The notes under the pieces were generated by a model. That model worked only from the letters and a program-made list of their open reading frames with translations, was not told where the DNA came from and ran no database searches. Shown here piece after piece: positions 20,751 to 32,831 of a DNA stretch of 64,000 nucleotides. A program made the position numbers and the translations under genes. The stretch's first letter is position 1. Each line of letters begins with the position of its first letter. Origin of the DNA: Schistocephalus solidus. Taxonomy: Eukaryota; Platyhelminthes; Cestoda; Diphyllobothriidea; Diphyllobothriidae. Location: contig WEDG01001415.1 in NCBI GenBank assembly GCA_017591395.1, positions 1 to 64,000 on the forward strand. The letters run 5' to 3'.

Positions 20751-21784
20751 TAGTGTATACGACAGGTCGTTTTGGAATAACCCTTGAGCGGATTGTCCAG
20801 TCTCTAAATTTGGAAGTTATTTACTTGGACTTTACGATTTTGCAGCTATCCGAATATTTATCACTGAGGATTATTCCACGTTCAGGGTGTTATCTTTACG
20901 AGAAATACAAGCCTTTACATTCACCTGCTTCCAAAATTCAAGCCAGCGGTGTTATGAAACGAACCACAGTTCGCACAGAATTGTTTGAATAGACTGGAGC
21001 ACTTTTCACGTGGATCCCGGATGGGAATGAAGTGTACAAATTTCGGTGAAGATGCCAGTGTCCCCTTCCACAACCAAACGCTGACCCCCGTCCCCACGAT
21101 TACCGTCGCCGCTTATCGTATCGTTATCCTCCATTTAATGTCAGCATCCCCTCATCGTGACCCTGCAGTCGCCCACAGCGTTGCACTCCTTACCGGTTTT
21201 ATAATGGACAGGACAGAATTCCCCCACTCCAAAAGGGACATCGCTTCATGCAACGCTCCCTTCCTTTTTTTCTATTGTGCCCTTTTATACCTTTATATCC
21301 TTCTTATAAGAAGAATTAATTTCCAACATTTCTGTCGTTCCTTCTAATGAACGTTGCGTTTGAGTGATCAGCATGGTGCTAAGAGACCCTGTTTAGTACG
21401 CGCATCAACTAATAGCGACTACAGGTGCGTTACTCGCCCGTGTATTTGTGTCAACCTCGAAGTCCTCGGCCACTATAGTGATGATTTACTCCGCCTTCAA
21501 TCGTGAAAGGAGAAGTCACGACGAATGCTGAGTCATTGCATGCTTCTTAGAAGTGTGACTGCTGAATATTATTGCACCCTAGCCCATTTAATTAAGAAGA
21601 TTTATAAATTAAATGCATTCGCATACAATCCTAAGAGGTATGGAAAACACAGACACACATGATTCATCGGCGCTGGGTAAAAATTGGTGCCATGTGGTGA
21701 TACACCTAACCACTGCGCCACATTATCAAGACAAATCGGCAAATAAAATTGTAAACAAACAGAAAAATATGGCAAAGACAGATA
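20751..21784. other. unassigned stretch between LINE copies
   Basis: No coding region or named repeat was recognised. The plus strand has moderately long open frames without known motifs. It is AT-rich at the ends. Confidence 0.4.
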
Positions 21785-21835
21785 TTATAATTCAGTATAA
21801 TTCAGTATATATAAGGGAGATAGGCAAAGCCTTTA
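21785..21835 (-). mobile_element. LINE family A 3' tail fragment
   Basis: The words 'aattcagtataattcagtat' and 'ataagggagataggcaaagc' match the 3' end of family A in minus orientation (compare 29611-29660). It stops where the family B tail begins, which suggests that family B landed in an older family A copy. Confidence 0.65.
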
Positions 21836-22320
21836 TTATTATTATTTTTATTTATTGCCAGTTTACAGGCAAGGTCAAAAGGGATATATACAGTAAGGGG
21901 TCCAGCTGACAGTGAAAAAAACTCCTGATCGTTCTTTAAGGTATTTTCAGGAGAAAAAACTGCAGCTTGTTGAACAGATTAAAGTTTAGGACAGGGAAGT
22001 GTTGACACACGTGCACAGTGTAGTACTTCTCCTTTCGGTGTTGTGGATCTGGTCTTCTGTACTAGCAGCAAGTATGCCGGCGAGCGGCTGCTAGCTGTAG
22101 ACTGAGGAATAACCCGATTACGGACTGCAGAGCCAGCAATATTGCCTTCAGCATGAAGTCCGGCATAGGATTCAGAGTCCGTGGACGCCATCAGAACGGA
22201 AAAGAGCTTCCAGAGAATCAGCACCCAAAATTCGCGGAAGGTGTCCTGAATGTAGAAAACTAGTGACAGCTCTCGTAAACAAAGGATAGTTTTGCTGAAT
22301 TTTTAATACTTCTGGGTAGT

Positions 22321-25071
22321 TTATTCCAGATTGCTATAGCATTTACCGAAAAAAAACTGACGGTATTTAACGGTGCGTGCCAAAGGAAGAAATAAGAATA
22401 CATCTCTATGATTGGTGCGCCGACAGTGGTCGAGCTGCCTCAGGGATGTAAGGGGGTTAAAGGTAAAACCGTTTAAAAGCTTGAACAGTAAAAATAGTCC
22501 CTTCTGTAATCTACGAAGCCACAACGGGTCGAGGCTTGTAAGCTCACAGCGTTGTTGGTAGGACAAGTTTCTGTGCTCTGAAGTAATAACTCTTTTTAGT
22601 AAAGAAGTGCTGGACTGATTCTATCTTCCTCCGTTCACTCGCGTGCAGAAGGCTAAATAGAAACGAGCAGTATTCCAGACTAGGTCTGACATACATTTTA
22701 TAAAGGCTGGTCCTAATATTGAGGGTTTTAAAATTTCTGAGAATAAACCCAGTGGTTTGGCGTGCTTTAGAGACAATCAGGGCGCAGTGCTCTGACAGAT
22801 TAAGACTACTAGAATATGATATGCCCAGATCCGTTATAAACCCGGGCACATTTAAGTCATGACCGTCTATGCTTAGATGAGGCTGATGGTTGTCACAACT
22901 AACCATAACGGAGCATTTGTGCCAAGAGAGCGAAAGGCGCCATGTGCGACACCACTGAGCGAAGGCTTGAAGATCCTTTTTTAAGAGCTCAAACACAATG
23001 TGGCAATCGACCGGTTTATAACGATAAGCAACTTTTAAATCATCAGCGTACATAAAGGGCCTACCATACTGAAAACAATCAGGAACATCGTTCACAAAAA
23101 GGCAAAATAGAAGCGGGCCGAGTACACTACCCTGAATAACGCCACTCCTCACGTGCGTGGGGTTGGAGATAACATCGGAAATTTTTACCCGTTGTGCGCG
23201 ATCATTCAAATAGGAGGATATTAAGTTCAGAAGCTTGTTACCTATGCCGAAGGAGGTAAGTTTCAGCAGGAGGAGATCGTGGTCAACACGATCAAAAGCC
23301 TTCGTGAAGTCGAAATAAACGGTGTAAATTGCAAAACCACTATCTCTAGATTGTAGCACATGATCAAAGTAAGAGAGCTGGCAGGTGTCACAAGATCTTT
23401 TTCGAGAAACCCATGCTGAGCCGCATTAAGTAGGTTATTCTCTGTTAGGTGACGCATCAACTTGTCTTTAATCAAGGTCTCTAATATCTTCGAGGCTGCT
23501 GGCAGTGTATTTATTGGCCTAAAGTCGTCAAATGACGTAGTTCTGCCGTGTTTGGGTATAGGCAAATGTGCGATTCCTTCCATAAAATAGGGAAGGTTTC
23601 ACTTTCAAGAGCAAGATTGAATATCTTATACAGAAGTGACGGAAATATATCATTTGCATCCGCCTTTAGAACGCTGACCGGGACGCCATCTGGTCCAGGA
23701 CTGTAAGATTGGCGAGAACGCCGAATGGCTACGGTTACGTCCCAGAGGGTAAAAGTTATGTTTTCGAGGACGTTACCGGTCCAAACCCGGACGTTTGGAA
23801 AGGGGCGACCGAATGTTCACTGAAAGTTCTAGACAAGAAAGCATTGAAGCTATCAGCCGTCAACTTAGCGTCAGCTATAGGGTTTCAAAAGCATCTCGAA
23901 GTACAGGGTACTGAGTTTTTCTCTGCGATTTTACAGTCCGCGAAAAGAGTTTTTGCAACATTGTACGAAGGGTTTTCGGCAAAGTTAACCTCTTCAGCTA
24001 GTCGCTTTTTCTTCGGAGAGCCTCTTAGCCTGTTCAAAGATTTGCTGGATCAATGGCAGGACGGAAGTGTCATTTAGTCGATGAAAACGACGCGAGAGTC
24101 TACGCAATCTACGGCGGAAAGATAAAGGGAGGTAGACTTCATCCTTGACATTAATTATTTTCTTACGAGGAACAAAACGAGAAATGAGTGGACCTAGAAC
24201 TTGGTAGAATGTATCAGTACAAACATTCACATCCAAACATAGAAAGAAGTTAGTCCAATCGTGGGAATTAAGATGTGTTAGTAATTCCCCCATATTTGCT
24301 GATCGGAAATCGTGGAAAAAGCTATATTTTTTTGAAAACGTTTCATCAGCCTCGATTTCTAGTGAAGAAACAACTATAGCATGGTCTGAACTCCCAAGTG
24401 GGTCTAAAGGTGAAACTGACAGTGGCTGACAACCTCTGCAGAAGATAAGATCAAGTATGTTTGATCCTCGGGTGGGAAAAATCAACTACCTGATCCCACA
24501 TGCCAGTATCTATGGCCTCAAGCAAGTTTTCGAACTTTGCAGGACCGGAAGGTGGAAACCAATGAACTTCAGGGAGATTGAAGTCACCTGCAATCAAGCA
24601 GTACTTCATATTTAGGTCAACTGCGGCATGAAATGCCTGTGAGAGACGGAGATCGTAATCCCCACTTGCGTTTGGGGGGCGATAGACACAACCGACGAGT
24701 AAAGAGTAGTTATCTTTAAGAACTACTCGGAGCCAACAACTCTCTTCTACCGCGGTAAATTGTCGATAATCCAACGGCAGAAAGGTAAGTGGCTGCTTAA
24801 TATAGATGCAGCTTCCTCCGCCACGGCCCTCGTGTCGATCGTTACGAATATAGTCGTACCCTTGAATATTGAGTTCAGAGTTGGATACACAGGGTGTTGC
24901 CCAAGTCTCTGTAACTATTACAATGTCGGGGCAGTGGATGAAAACCAGAGTCTGGAGCAATGGCATCTTATTAAGCAGAGATCTGGCATTTAATACGAAT
25001 AATTTAAGCGCGCACGTTTTTGGTTTCTGAGAAGGGACAGTTAGGCTGTCAGAGTGAATGCCTTCGGCCAA
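22321..25071 (-). pseudogene. LINE family B ORF2: APE endonuclease and reverse transcriptase, broken
   Basis: The minus strand shows an APE-type endonuclease (VTETWA, GCVYRPPNASG, GDFNLPEVHW, then SSDHAIV in a second frame), a linker, RT fingers (PIPKHGRTTSFDDFRPI), palm (YFDFTKAFDRVDHDLLL, SGVIQGSVLGPL, MYADDLK) and a C-terminal region. Frame changes occur near 24460, between 23990 and 23580, near 23300 and near 22560. These domains nick target DNA and prime reverse transcription there. As read, this copy cannot make one full protein, though all domains are recognisable. Confidence 0.85.
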
Positions 25072-26288
25072 AGAAATGCTCTTTTCACTTGAACAATTTG
25101 TCCGTTTCTTATTTGGAGATGTGCCTCGCCATTGGTCCTTCGTGTTTCCAGTTCTATTATTAACTGTCTCATTTTTAGTCTCTCCTTCAGTCCGTATTCC
25201 GGTTGAAAAAAAACTTCAGAATGCAGGCCCCGTAGGGTTGTTTTTCTCTGTAGCAGGAGCTGTGCCTGTGCTTCGTTTTCCAAGATGATTTTAAGAGGTC
25301 TTGGTCGAGAATTTGATTCGGGTGCGGACAGAGCTTTCCCTATTCTATATGCCTTGAGAATGTGGATGGACTCGCCGTCCGTTAGCATCGTTTTTGCATA
25401 CAATTGAAGGAGATCCAAGTCATGTTTGACTCGCTCCTTTGGAATACTTGAAGCTGACTCCGGGACCCCTTTAATGACTAAATTATGTTTTCGACTCAAA
25501 CGAGGGCCCGTTTGTAACTCAGATCTTTCAGCTGAGTGAGTACTGGTAACCAATTCACTTGGCCCGGTAGGTCCACATGAACTGGGTGTTGGGCAGGCTA
25601 GAGCCAAATCTCTGCACGACTTGTTCTTCTTAGACCTTTTCTTCTTTGGCTTAACGAACTCGCCAACCTCTTCAACATCGTATGTTGGTGCATCGTCTAC
25701 CAGTGATGTGGCGATGGGCGGTAAAGCCAGATTAGTGCTGATGCTACCCGAACTAAGTACCGGTAGAGTGGCGCAAGGACTAGATGGGGCTCCCTTCGGA
25801 AGTAGCGAAATTTCCTCTGGTTTACCGGGTCCAGCAGTCGCGATATGTTTAATGTGACTTTTATGTAAGCTTGAAGAAGCTATAAATGAATACGAATTTT
25901 GCTTTGTTGTAGGTTTATTACGAACAGGGGCGTTTTTAGCAGTTGGGCGAGATATAGATTTTTTTAAGTTATCTATTTCTTGTCTTAGATTCCTTATTTC
26001 CTGCTCCATCCCTGAGAATTTCTGCTGGAGGCTGAAACACCCCATACATGTTTCGTCTTCGTAAGCTACATTAGTTAAGCTTACTGAACTTTTACCCCGT
26101 TTAGCGGGAGGTGAACAAATAGCAGAATAACGATGGTTAAAATTGTTTTCTGCTTGTCCATTAACTTGCTTAACAAGATCCCCTGCCAATATGGCCGAGT
26201 GGGTAGAGGCGCCGAGAGACGGTCCCAAGCAGCTTGGTCGTGGACCAATTTTTTGTGACAATAAACTTATGGAACTTGAGTTTTGCAT
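25041..26288 (-). CDS. LINE family B ORF1 protein, intact 415 codons
   Basis: The ORF encodes a putative nucleic-acid-binding protein that would coat the element RNA. A CMGC pair and a short coiled-coil-like stretch (QEIRNLRQEIDNLKKSI, near residue 100) are followed by a basic segment (KPKKKRSKKNK) and a C-terminal domain with KHNLVIKGVPES, RPRPLKIILENEAQAQLLL and FFQPEYGLKERLKMR. The same C-terminal domain occurs in families A and E, so it defines this ORF1 type. No canonical CCHC knuckle was seen. The frame is open throughout, in contrast to ORF2. The exact start codon is uncertain. Confidence 0.75.
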   Translation of the reverse strand: MQNSSSISLLSQKIGPRPSCLGPSLGASTHSAILAGDLVKQVNGQAENNFNHRYSAICSPPAKRGKSSVSLTNVAYEDETCMGCFSLQQKFSGMEQEIRNLRQEIDNLKKSISRPTAKNAPVRNKPTTKQNSYSFIASSSLHKSHIKHIATAGPGKPEEISLLPKGAPSSPCATLPVLSSGSISTNLALPPIATSLVDDAPTYDVEEVGEFVKPKKKRSKKNKSCRDLALACPTPSSCGPTGPSELVTSTHSAERSELQTGPRLSRKHNLVIKGVPESASSIPKERVKHDLDLLQLYAKTMLTDGESIHILKAYRIGKALSAPESNSRPRPLKIILENEAQAQLLLQRKTTLRGLHSEVFFQPEYGLKERLKMRQLIIELETRRTNGEAHLQIRNGQIVQVKRAFLWPKAFTLTA

Positions 26289-26549
26289 GTTATAATTGCC
26301 ACAAAATTAATAGAGAGTCAGCTGAGTTTTCAACAATAAGAATTTGAAAATATAAGGACTCAGCCTTTGGTTTGAGTCCCTTCCGCGATTGAGAGCAGAT
26401 GCAGGGATCACACAGCCGGCGTGAGTTTCGGAAAGCAGCAAAGATCGAGGGTCCAAGTTGCAATTTATAAACTCAGAGGAATATAAAGACAATTCTTTAA
26501 TAGATTTTCCAACACCGTGTCTTCTACACTGAGGTAGAGACTTAAAACT

Positions 26550-29250
26550 CGTAGGCTCGAGGTACTTGAAATTCGAAACCAATTTCAAACAACGCGCCAA
26601 CCCTATTGCAGAGATTTTTGAATTAGCCTCTAAGATTCGGCTTGCACGGGACAGACAGAGGGAATCACGCGCACTCAGCGAGCCAAACTCTGCAAAATCT
26701 GTTGCTCAACTGTTCCGCCGTCGATCCTGCTCTAAACGAGGTTATGAAATACCACCATTACTTAATGAAACTATGAAATTCGTTCTCGAAGACTCTGAGA
26801 AGGCAGAATTGTTTAGTGCATTCTTTGCAAATCATCTTACGATGGAATCTGAACCGGTTCCGACGTTTCAGGCATCCTCATTTAATGTTATCAGTACCAT
26901 TGATTTCTCCATAGAACTAATTCGTAAGCAAATAATGCGTCTGAAAAACTCGCACTCTTCGGGGACTGATGGTATTCCAAACTCAGTTATTAAGAGAGTG
27001 CCGAGCTTTCCCCGATTGCTTAGCCATGTATTCTCAGTTTATCTTTTAAACGGATTCTTTCCTGACTCATGGAAGACATCTATTATTCTTCCTGTCTTCA
27101 AGTCGGGATCTCGTTCGGACGTAAATAATTATCGAGGCGTTCACAAAAACCCCGGCTCTTGCAAAACTTCTTGAAAAAATTATTTTTAATCAAATTCTCG
27201 ACTTTTGCTTAGAAAATAAGCTCTTAAGCGACTCACAATATGGTTTTCTACCTGGGAGATCATGCGAAGTGTGTCACTTAGCTTTTCTTAACCTCGTCAC
27301 TTCCCTTCGTAATGAGCAGCAGACAGTGGTTGTGATCTACTTTGACCTGAGCAAAGCCTTTGACAAGGTACCGCACAAACGTCTTCTGGTGAAACTGGAA
27401 GCCCTCGGCATCCGGCCTCCTCTCCTTGACTTCATTGGTTCCTACTTGTCTAACCGCAGCCAGAAGGTCTTAGTAGGTAATAGCAACTCGACGCCTCAAC
27501 CGATCACGAGTGGCGTTTTCAAGGCACGGTTCTAGGTCCCCTTCTCTTTATTCTGTACATAAACGAAATTTCAGCTTTACTCACAAATTCACAAACTTTT
27601 GTTTACGCTGACGATCTCAAGTGCATTTATTCATTTCTAAAGACACTGCCAATAGTTGCGTGGATAAAATCAACACTGATCTACTTATGCTCTCACGTTG
27701 GAGCTGTACTTGGCAGATGGAGTTTTCTTCATCCAAGAGTAGTTTATGTGTTTTGGCCCGCTAAGCTTCCTGGACCCATCGTATTTCAAAAATAGTACAC
27801 TTTTAAAATCAACCATAAAAGACTTAGGTCTAAGTTACACGAACAAGCTAGCATTATCGCCTCATGCAGATCGAATTTCTGCAAAGGCTGCTCAGATATG
27901 TGGTTTTATATCGCACAATTTCTTCCTTCCGGAAATAAAGTTAGACCTGTACCGCATGTTTGTTCTTCCTATTCTAGAATACTGCTGTCCCCTCTTTGGG
28001 CTGATGAACGCCTCTGACCGCGGTAAGATTGAAAAAGTTCAGTGGTTTTACTCGAAAACTATTTTCTCTTCCTGGATCCAGTATCTCTTATACGGATAGA
28101 TGCCAGTTAGCAAACATTAAATTTCTGTGGGTTAGAAGACTCGAAGCCGGTCTCTGCTTCCTGTTTCGCGTTAACTCTAGCCCAAATCTCCCACGAATTA
28201 ACGCTCTTACTCCGGTAGATCGACCCTATGCCACTCGTAATTCCTCCATGATCATTTCACCACCCCTTAGCTCCACAACTAACCGGTCTCAGTTTTTGCC
28301 TCCAAATATGCTTTCATCTGGAATAATCTTCCACTGCAAATTAGGTTGTCGTCCACATTAGCTATTTTCAAAACAAAAGTTACGCAAACATTTAACTTCG
28401 GAAGATATAAAGTCCTTATTGTCTGTTTCCTTCCCAAACTCGCAACTTTTGGATTTCGAAAAGGGTCCTCCTGGTATTTGAGGCAGTTCCCTTGATATTA
28501 TAATGGTCTCTTATTATATATCCATCATCCTCTGCAGAGTCAATATTTGCATTCAATTTTTGCCCCCCTCATTTTAAACTAGCATCGCCAAGTCTTGACA
28601 ACCTTGGTACTTTCCTCCGCTTTTGCAACCCCGACGATGGTCTCCAGGTTCAGTTGAGGATCAAGGCGGGTTCCGATAGTTTTGCTTCTTTGATTGGTGG
28701 ACTATGCAGTCGGCAAGGTCGCATCTCAATTATGATATCATGACCTCTACTGTCCCGTCTTCGTTTTGACCTGGTGTCCACGATGAGTCCGTCCTCTCAC
28801 CTCCACTGGTGGTTACAAACAGTAGCTCTGACTGCTATATTATCTCTCACACGACAAGGAGCGTTCCGAACCCTCATACGTTGTCAGCATCATCACAGAT
28901 CTATCCCATTGCATCTAGCTATTAATGTTTTTAGTGAAGCAGTTTTTTTCTCCTATTTTTTTAAATTGGCGGCTCGCTGATTTCCGCCTCCGATTTTATG
29001 TAGGTGTTTTTTTACTGCTTCTTTTCTAGTTCACCGTTTATTTTAAAGATTGTTGTCTATTGTTTTAAAAATGGCAAATCGTTCTGAATCGGATATGCCT
29101 ACCATATTGTTAATTTCTGCTGTTAATATGGCTGCTCACATAGAGCAGCAATTATCCACTTTGTATTTATTTATACCGCGATACTAAGTTTGAAATGACG
29201 GGGCTCTCTGGGCCTTAAATATACAATTTATTTATTTATTTATTTATTTA
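26550..29250 (+). mobile_element. LINE family C, 5'-truncated
   Basis: The plus strand carries a LINE 3' half that begins in the linker before the RT and runs through the RT, a C-terminal region and a long 3' UTR (about 28365-29225). It ends in an (attt)n tail at about 29228-29250. A minus-strand family A fragment follows at once. Confidence 0.75.
26566..28361 (+). pseudogene. LINE family C reverse transcriptase, broken
   Basis: Reading from 26566, the linker and RT fingers are open (MRLKNSHSSGTDGIPNSVI, FKSGSRSDVNNYRGV). After a frameshift near 27140 the frame resumes with YGFLPGRSCEV and YFDLSKAFDKVPHKRLLVKL, and breaks again at SGVF where SGVPQG is expected (27515). VYADDLK follows at about 27603 in another frame, and the C-terminal part (FVLPILEYCCPLF, MNASDRGKIEKVQ) at 27746-28099. 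Several breaks make it inactive. It is distinct from families A, E and F and closest in style to B. Confidence 0.8.
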
Positions 29251-29600
29251 CAGATAGAGGCTAGCAAGATATACAAATGTTGCATGGCAATAGTCGTTTT
29301 AGTATATCGACATTGCTGTTGACTAAATATATGTCCATAAAGTAAAAATAATCAAGTATTATTTTAAAAATTTCAACGCTTTCAGCCTGAACCCCCGAAG
29401 TTGGCAGTTTGTTCCATTCTTCAATCACCCGTTGGGAAAAGAAATTGGCCCGCACTTCAAGTTTGGCGTGTTTTCTTTTCAGTTTGTATTGGTGACCTCG
29501 GAGACTTGTCATGTTTGCCAATTCAAAAAAGTTGGCCATCTGAAGAGCAAAATCAACTCCCCTGACCAGTTTGAAGACTAAGGTCATATCCAATAATATC
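29251..29600 (-). mobile_element. LINE family A, short 3' fragment
   Basis: The last roughly 100 codons of ORF2 (LVFKLVRGVDFALQMANFF, RVIEEWNKLPTS) and the 3' UTR of family A are present on the minus strand. The copy is 5'-truncated and lies directly downstream, in element orientation, of the long family A copy. Confidence 0.75.
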
Positions 29601-29937
29601 CAATCATATTGCCAATAATTTAGTATAATTCAGTATATATAAGGGAGATAGGCAGAGCCTTTGAAAACCCTATTTACAGATAGGCAGTAGCAAAACAAGC
29701 AAATGTTACATGGCGATAGTCGTTTTAGTATATCGATCATTGCTGTCGACTAAATATATGTTCATCAAGTAAAAATGCATCAAGTCTTCTTTTTAAACAT
29801 TTCTACGCTTTCAGCCTGAACAACTGAGGCTGGCAGTTTGTTCCATTCGTCAATCACCCGTTGGGAAAGAAGTTGGCCCGCACTTCAAGTTTGGCGTGAT
29901 TTCTTTTTCAGTTTGTATTGGTGACCTCGGAGACTTG

Positions 29938-32505
29938 TCATGTTTGCCAATTCAAAAAAGTTGGCCACCTGAAGAGCAAAAGTTTGAAGACTAAGATCAT
30001 ATCCCCTCTGTATTGCCTATAAGAGAGAGAAAAAACATTAAGTCTTTCTAGGCGGCCCTCATAGGGTAGGCATTCCAATCCGCTGACTAGTTTCGTTGCC
30101 CTCCGTTGAACTTTCTCCAGCAGAGCGTAGTCATGTTTTGTCCAACGGCGCCACGCCTGAACGCAATATTCCAACACCGGCCGGATAAATGTTCCAAACA
30201 CGTGCCCAAGAAGCTCTCCGTCAAAATTAACGAAGGACCTCCTGATTGCGCCTAAAAACACATAGCTTTCTTTGCGATATTCGCACAGTGCGACGTGGTT
30301 TGAGAGTTGGTGTTATCCATATACCCAAGTCCTTTAGAATATTTACCTCCTGGAGTTGGTGACCACTGATGAAGTACTGATATTCAAACCTAATCATCCT
30401 TCTGGAACTAGCCCGCAGTCGGATTATTTGGCATTTGTTAAGATTAAGGTTCAGCAGCCACTCATCACACCATGTTTGCAAGCGATCTAAGTTTTGTTGT
30501 AATTTTCGCGCATCCTCCGGTTTTTCAATCGAGTTCCATAACTTCAAATCGTCAGCAAACATTACATTCTCGCATGTCAGACAATCCAGGCAGTCGTTTA
30601 CGTATATCAGAAACAAAATGGGACCAAGAACGCTGCCCTGCGGAACTCCACTGTGAACGGTTTCCCAGTGAGACTTGGCGTCTCCGATACAAACATGCTG
30701 GTGCCTGTCTGTGAGAAAGTCGGCCAACCATTTGAGTAGGTTGCCAGTCACACCCATTTGACGGAGCTTAAAGATCAGACGTTTGCGTGGAACCCTGTCA
30801 AAGGCTTTGCTAAAGTCAATGTAGACCGAATCGATTGACAAACCCATTTCTAATGATTTTGTCCAACTTTCCATGGATGTGAGCAGGTTTGTGAGGCAGG
30901 ATCGACCACTTCGAAATCCATGTTGATATGAACTAAGCAAGTTATTCTCTTCAAGATGTCTCATCAGTTCCGTTTTGATTATCTTCTTCGTCATTTTGCA
31001 ACAGATACTTGTGAGGCTGACCGGTCGGAAACTGTTTGGTGATGTCCTCTCTCCTCCTTTATAGATAGGGGTTATGTTGGCTATCTTCCACTCGGTAGGC
31101 AGAGCCGCCGCCTCAATCGAACTTTCAAAGATCTTGGAGAGCGGAGAGGCCAGCTGTTCTGTGAGTTCATTGAGAACTTTTGCGGATATACCATCTGGGC
31201 CAGGTGATTATGTGGGCTGTAGCTGTTTCAGAGTTTTTCTTACTGTGTCCATTGGGAGCGACACCGTGTTTATTTTGTTTGTAGATGTGGCAGTACGTAG
31301 TATTCTTCCTCGTCAAAAGGTGCTTCCTCTGTTTACACGGACAAAAAGAAATTGGATAAGAGGCTGGTCTTATCAGAGTTATCAGTTTACCTGTTTCCCT
31401 GATTGTCTTTAAGACGAGGAATGCAGTCGCGATTTCGTTTTGCCTTATTAACGTAAGCATAAAACCTTTTCGAATTTCTTGGTATGTCTTTGACTATTTC
31501 CGACCCAAAGGCTGATCTTTCTTTTCTCAGAAGATTCCGACACCGATTTCGCTGTTTCTTAAAAGCGGAAAAATGTTCGGATTGTTGATATCTGGCATAT
31601 ATTCTCCACAGTCTTCTTTTCTTCTTGAGATTCCTTTTTATTTCCGATGTCACCCATTCGGGTCGGGATACGCACGATCGGCTTTTAAGTGGGCAGAATT
31701 TCTCTACCAACTGCTGAATCAATTTAATAATGAAGAACCAGGCAGCATTTGGGTCAGGTTCATGTGCAGGGCTCCAGTCTATTCAATTCAGTAATTCTTT
31801 CATTTTGGGATAATCCCCTTTCCATACATTTCTCTGCCTAACTGCACTACATTTGGGTACAGAAAAATGACTGTACTCCCAAGCAAGAACGCAATGATCA
31901 CTTCGTCCAAGCGGCACGTAAGAACTTAATGCAAGGATGCAATTGTCGTCTCTACTAATGATTAGATCCAAAAAGCTTGACTGCTGCCCATTTCGGAACC
32001 ACGTCTTCATTGTGACATGTTGGGTAAGAAACTCGTCATTTATCAACTGTAGTAATTTCTGTTCGAATGCATTTTCTGATCGTGAGCAGTACATTGACAC
32101 CCATTCGATATCGGGAGCGTTGAAATCTCCAAGTATTAATAAGTGTTTGCTACGGCAGATTTGCTTTACCTCTGTGATGAGTGCTTCGTCCGTGTCCGTT
32201 CGCTGTCCTGGTGGTCGATATACCACGGCAATATGGAGGTCTGGTTGGTTTGGGACTTTCAATTTACAACAAAGTATTTCGCAAGACGAGATCCTATTTG
32301 GCGAGGGCCCATCCGGAATGAAGTCAATGCCTTCTCGTATAAACATTGCGATTCCACCACCCCTACGTCCGTTTCTATCCATGCGGATAAGCTGAAAACC
32401 GCCTATTCTGACTTCTGTGTCTGCGATTTGTTCATTTAACCATGTTTCAGTTAGAGCTATGAAGTCAGGTTGTAAATGGTCCATGACCAGTTTAATTTCA
32501 TCCAT
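29938..32505 (-). pseudogene. LINE family A ORF2: APE endonuclease and RT
   Basis: The endonuclease is open over 240 codons (LTETWLNEQIADTEV, VVYRPPGQRTDTDEA, GDFNAPDIEW, LGRSDHCVLAWEYS). A basic linker (31722-31387) follows. The RT is open over about 255 codons at 30994-30227 (YIDFSKAFDRVPRKRL, SGVPQGSVLGPILFL, FADDLKLW). The C-terminal part shifts frame near 30230, and a short deletion near 29985 removes residues present in the neighbouring fragment. Frame is also lost between 31390 and 31000. All catalytic motifs that I can see are intact within the open pieces. Confidence 0.85.
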
Positions 32506-32831
32506 TTTTTCAATAGACTCTGCACATTTGTGTACATCATTTTAATCTTGTTTTATTCCCTCGATTTCTGAAGATTTTTGGTTCATTCTTCCACATGGCG
32601 ATTTTTGCTGGATATTTCACAAGATATATCCAGTCTCCTGTCTGGGTTCAAATCTATAGGCATTTGGTAGGGCTTTTGACCGGCGTGGTTGCCGTCAATT
32701 TCACCGGATGTTCCCATAAAAACAAGCGCACCGTTTTGACGATTTTGTTGTCTACAATTTTTCAAGTTTTTGTTCCCCCTCGTATTGACGTCTTTTTCAA
32801 TTCTGCTACCAGTGTCCTCATTTTCATCCGA

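Larger units (their letters stand above)
21836..26300 (-). mobile_element. LINE family B, near full length
   Basis: A minus-strand CR1/Jockey-type element with ORF1 (26288-25041), ORF2 (25071-22321) and a 3' UTR ending in a tail rich in aat/aaataa units (21836-21860 on the plus strand as attattatt). ORF1 and ORF2 overlap by 31 bp. It is the best preserved LINE here by layout, although ORF2 has several frame breaks. Confidence 0.8.

Noticed and set aside
23709..24077. Plus-strand frame of 122 codons
   Set aside because: It is antisense to the linker region of LINE family B ORF2.
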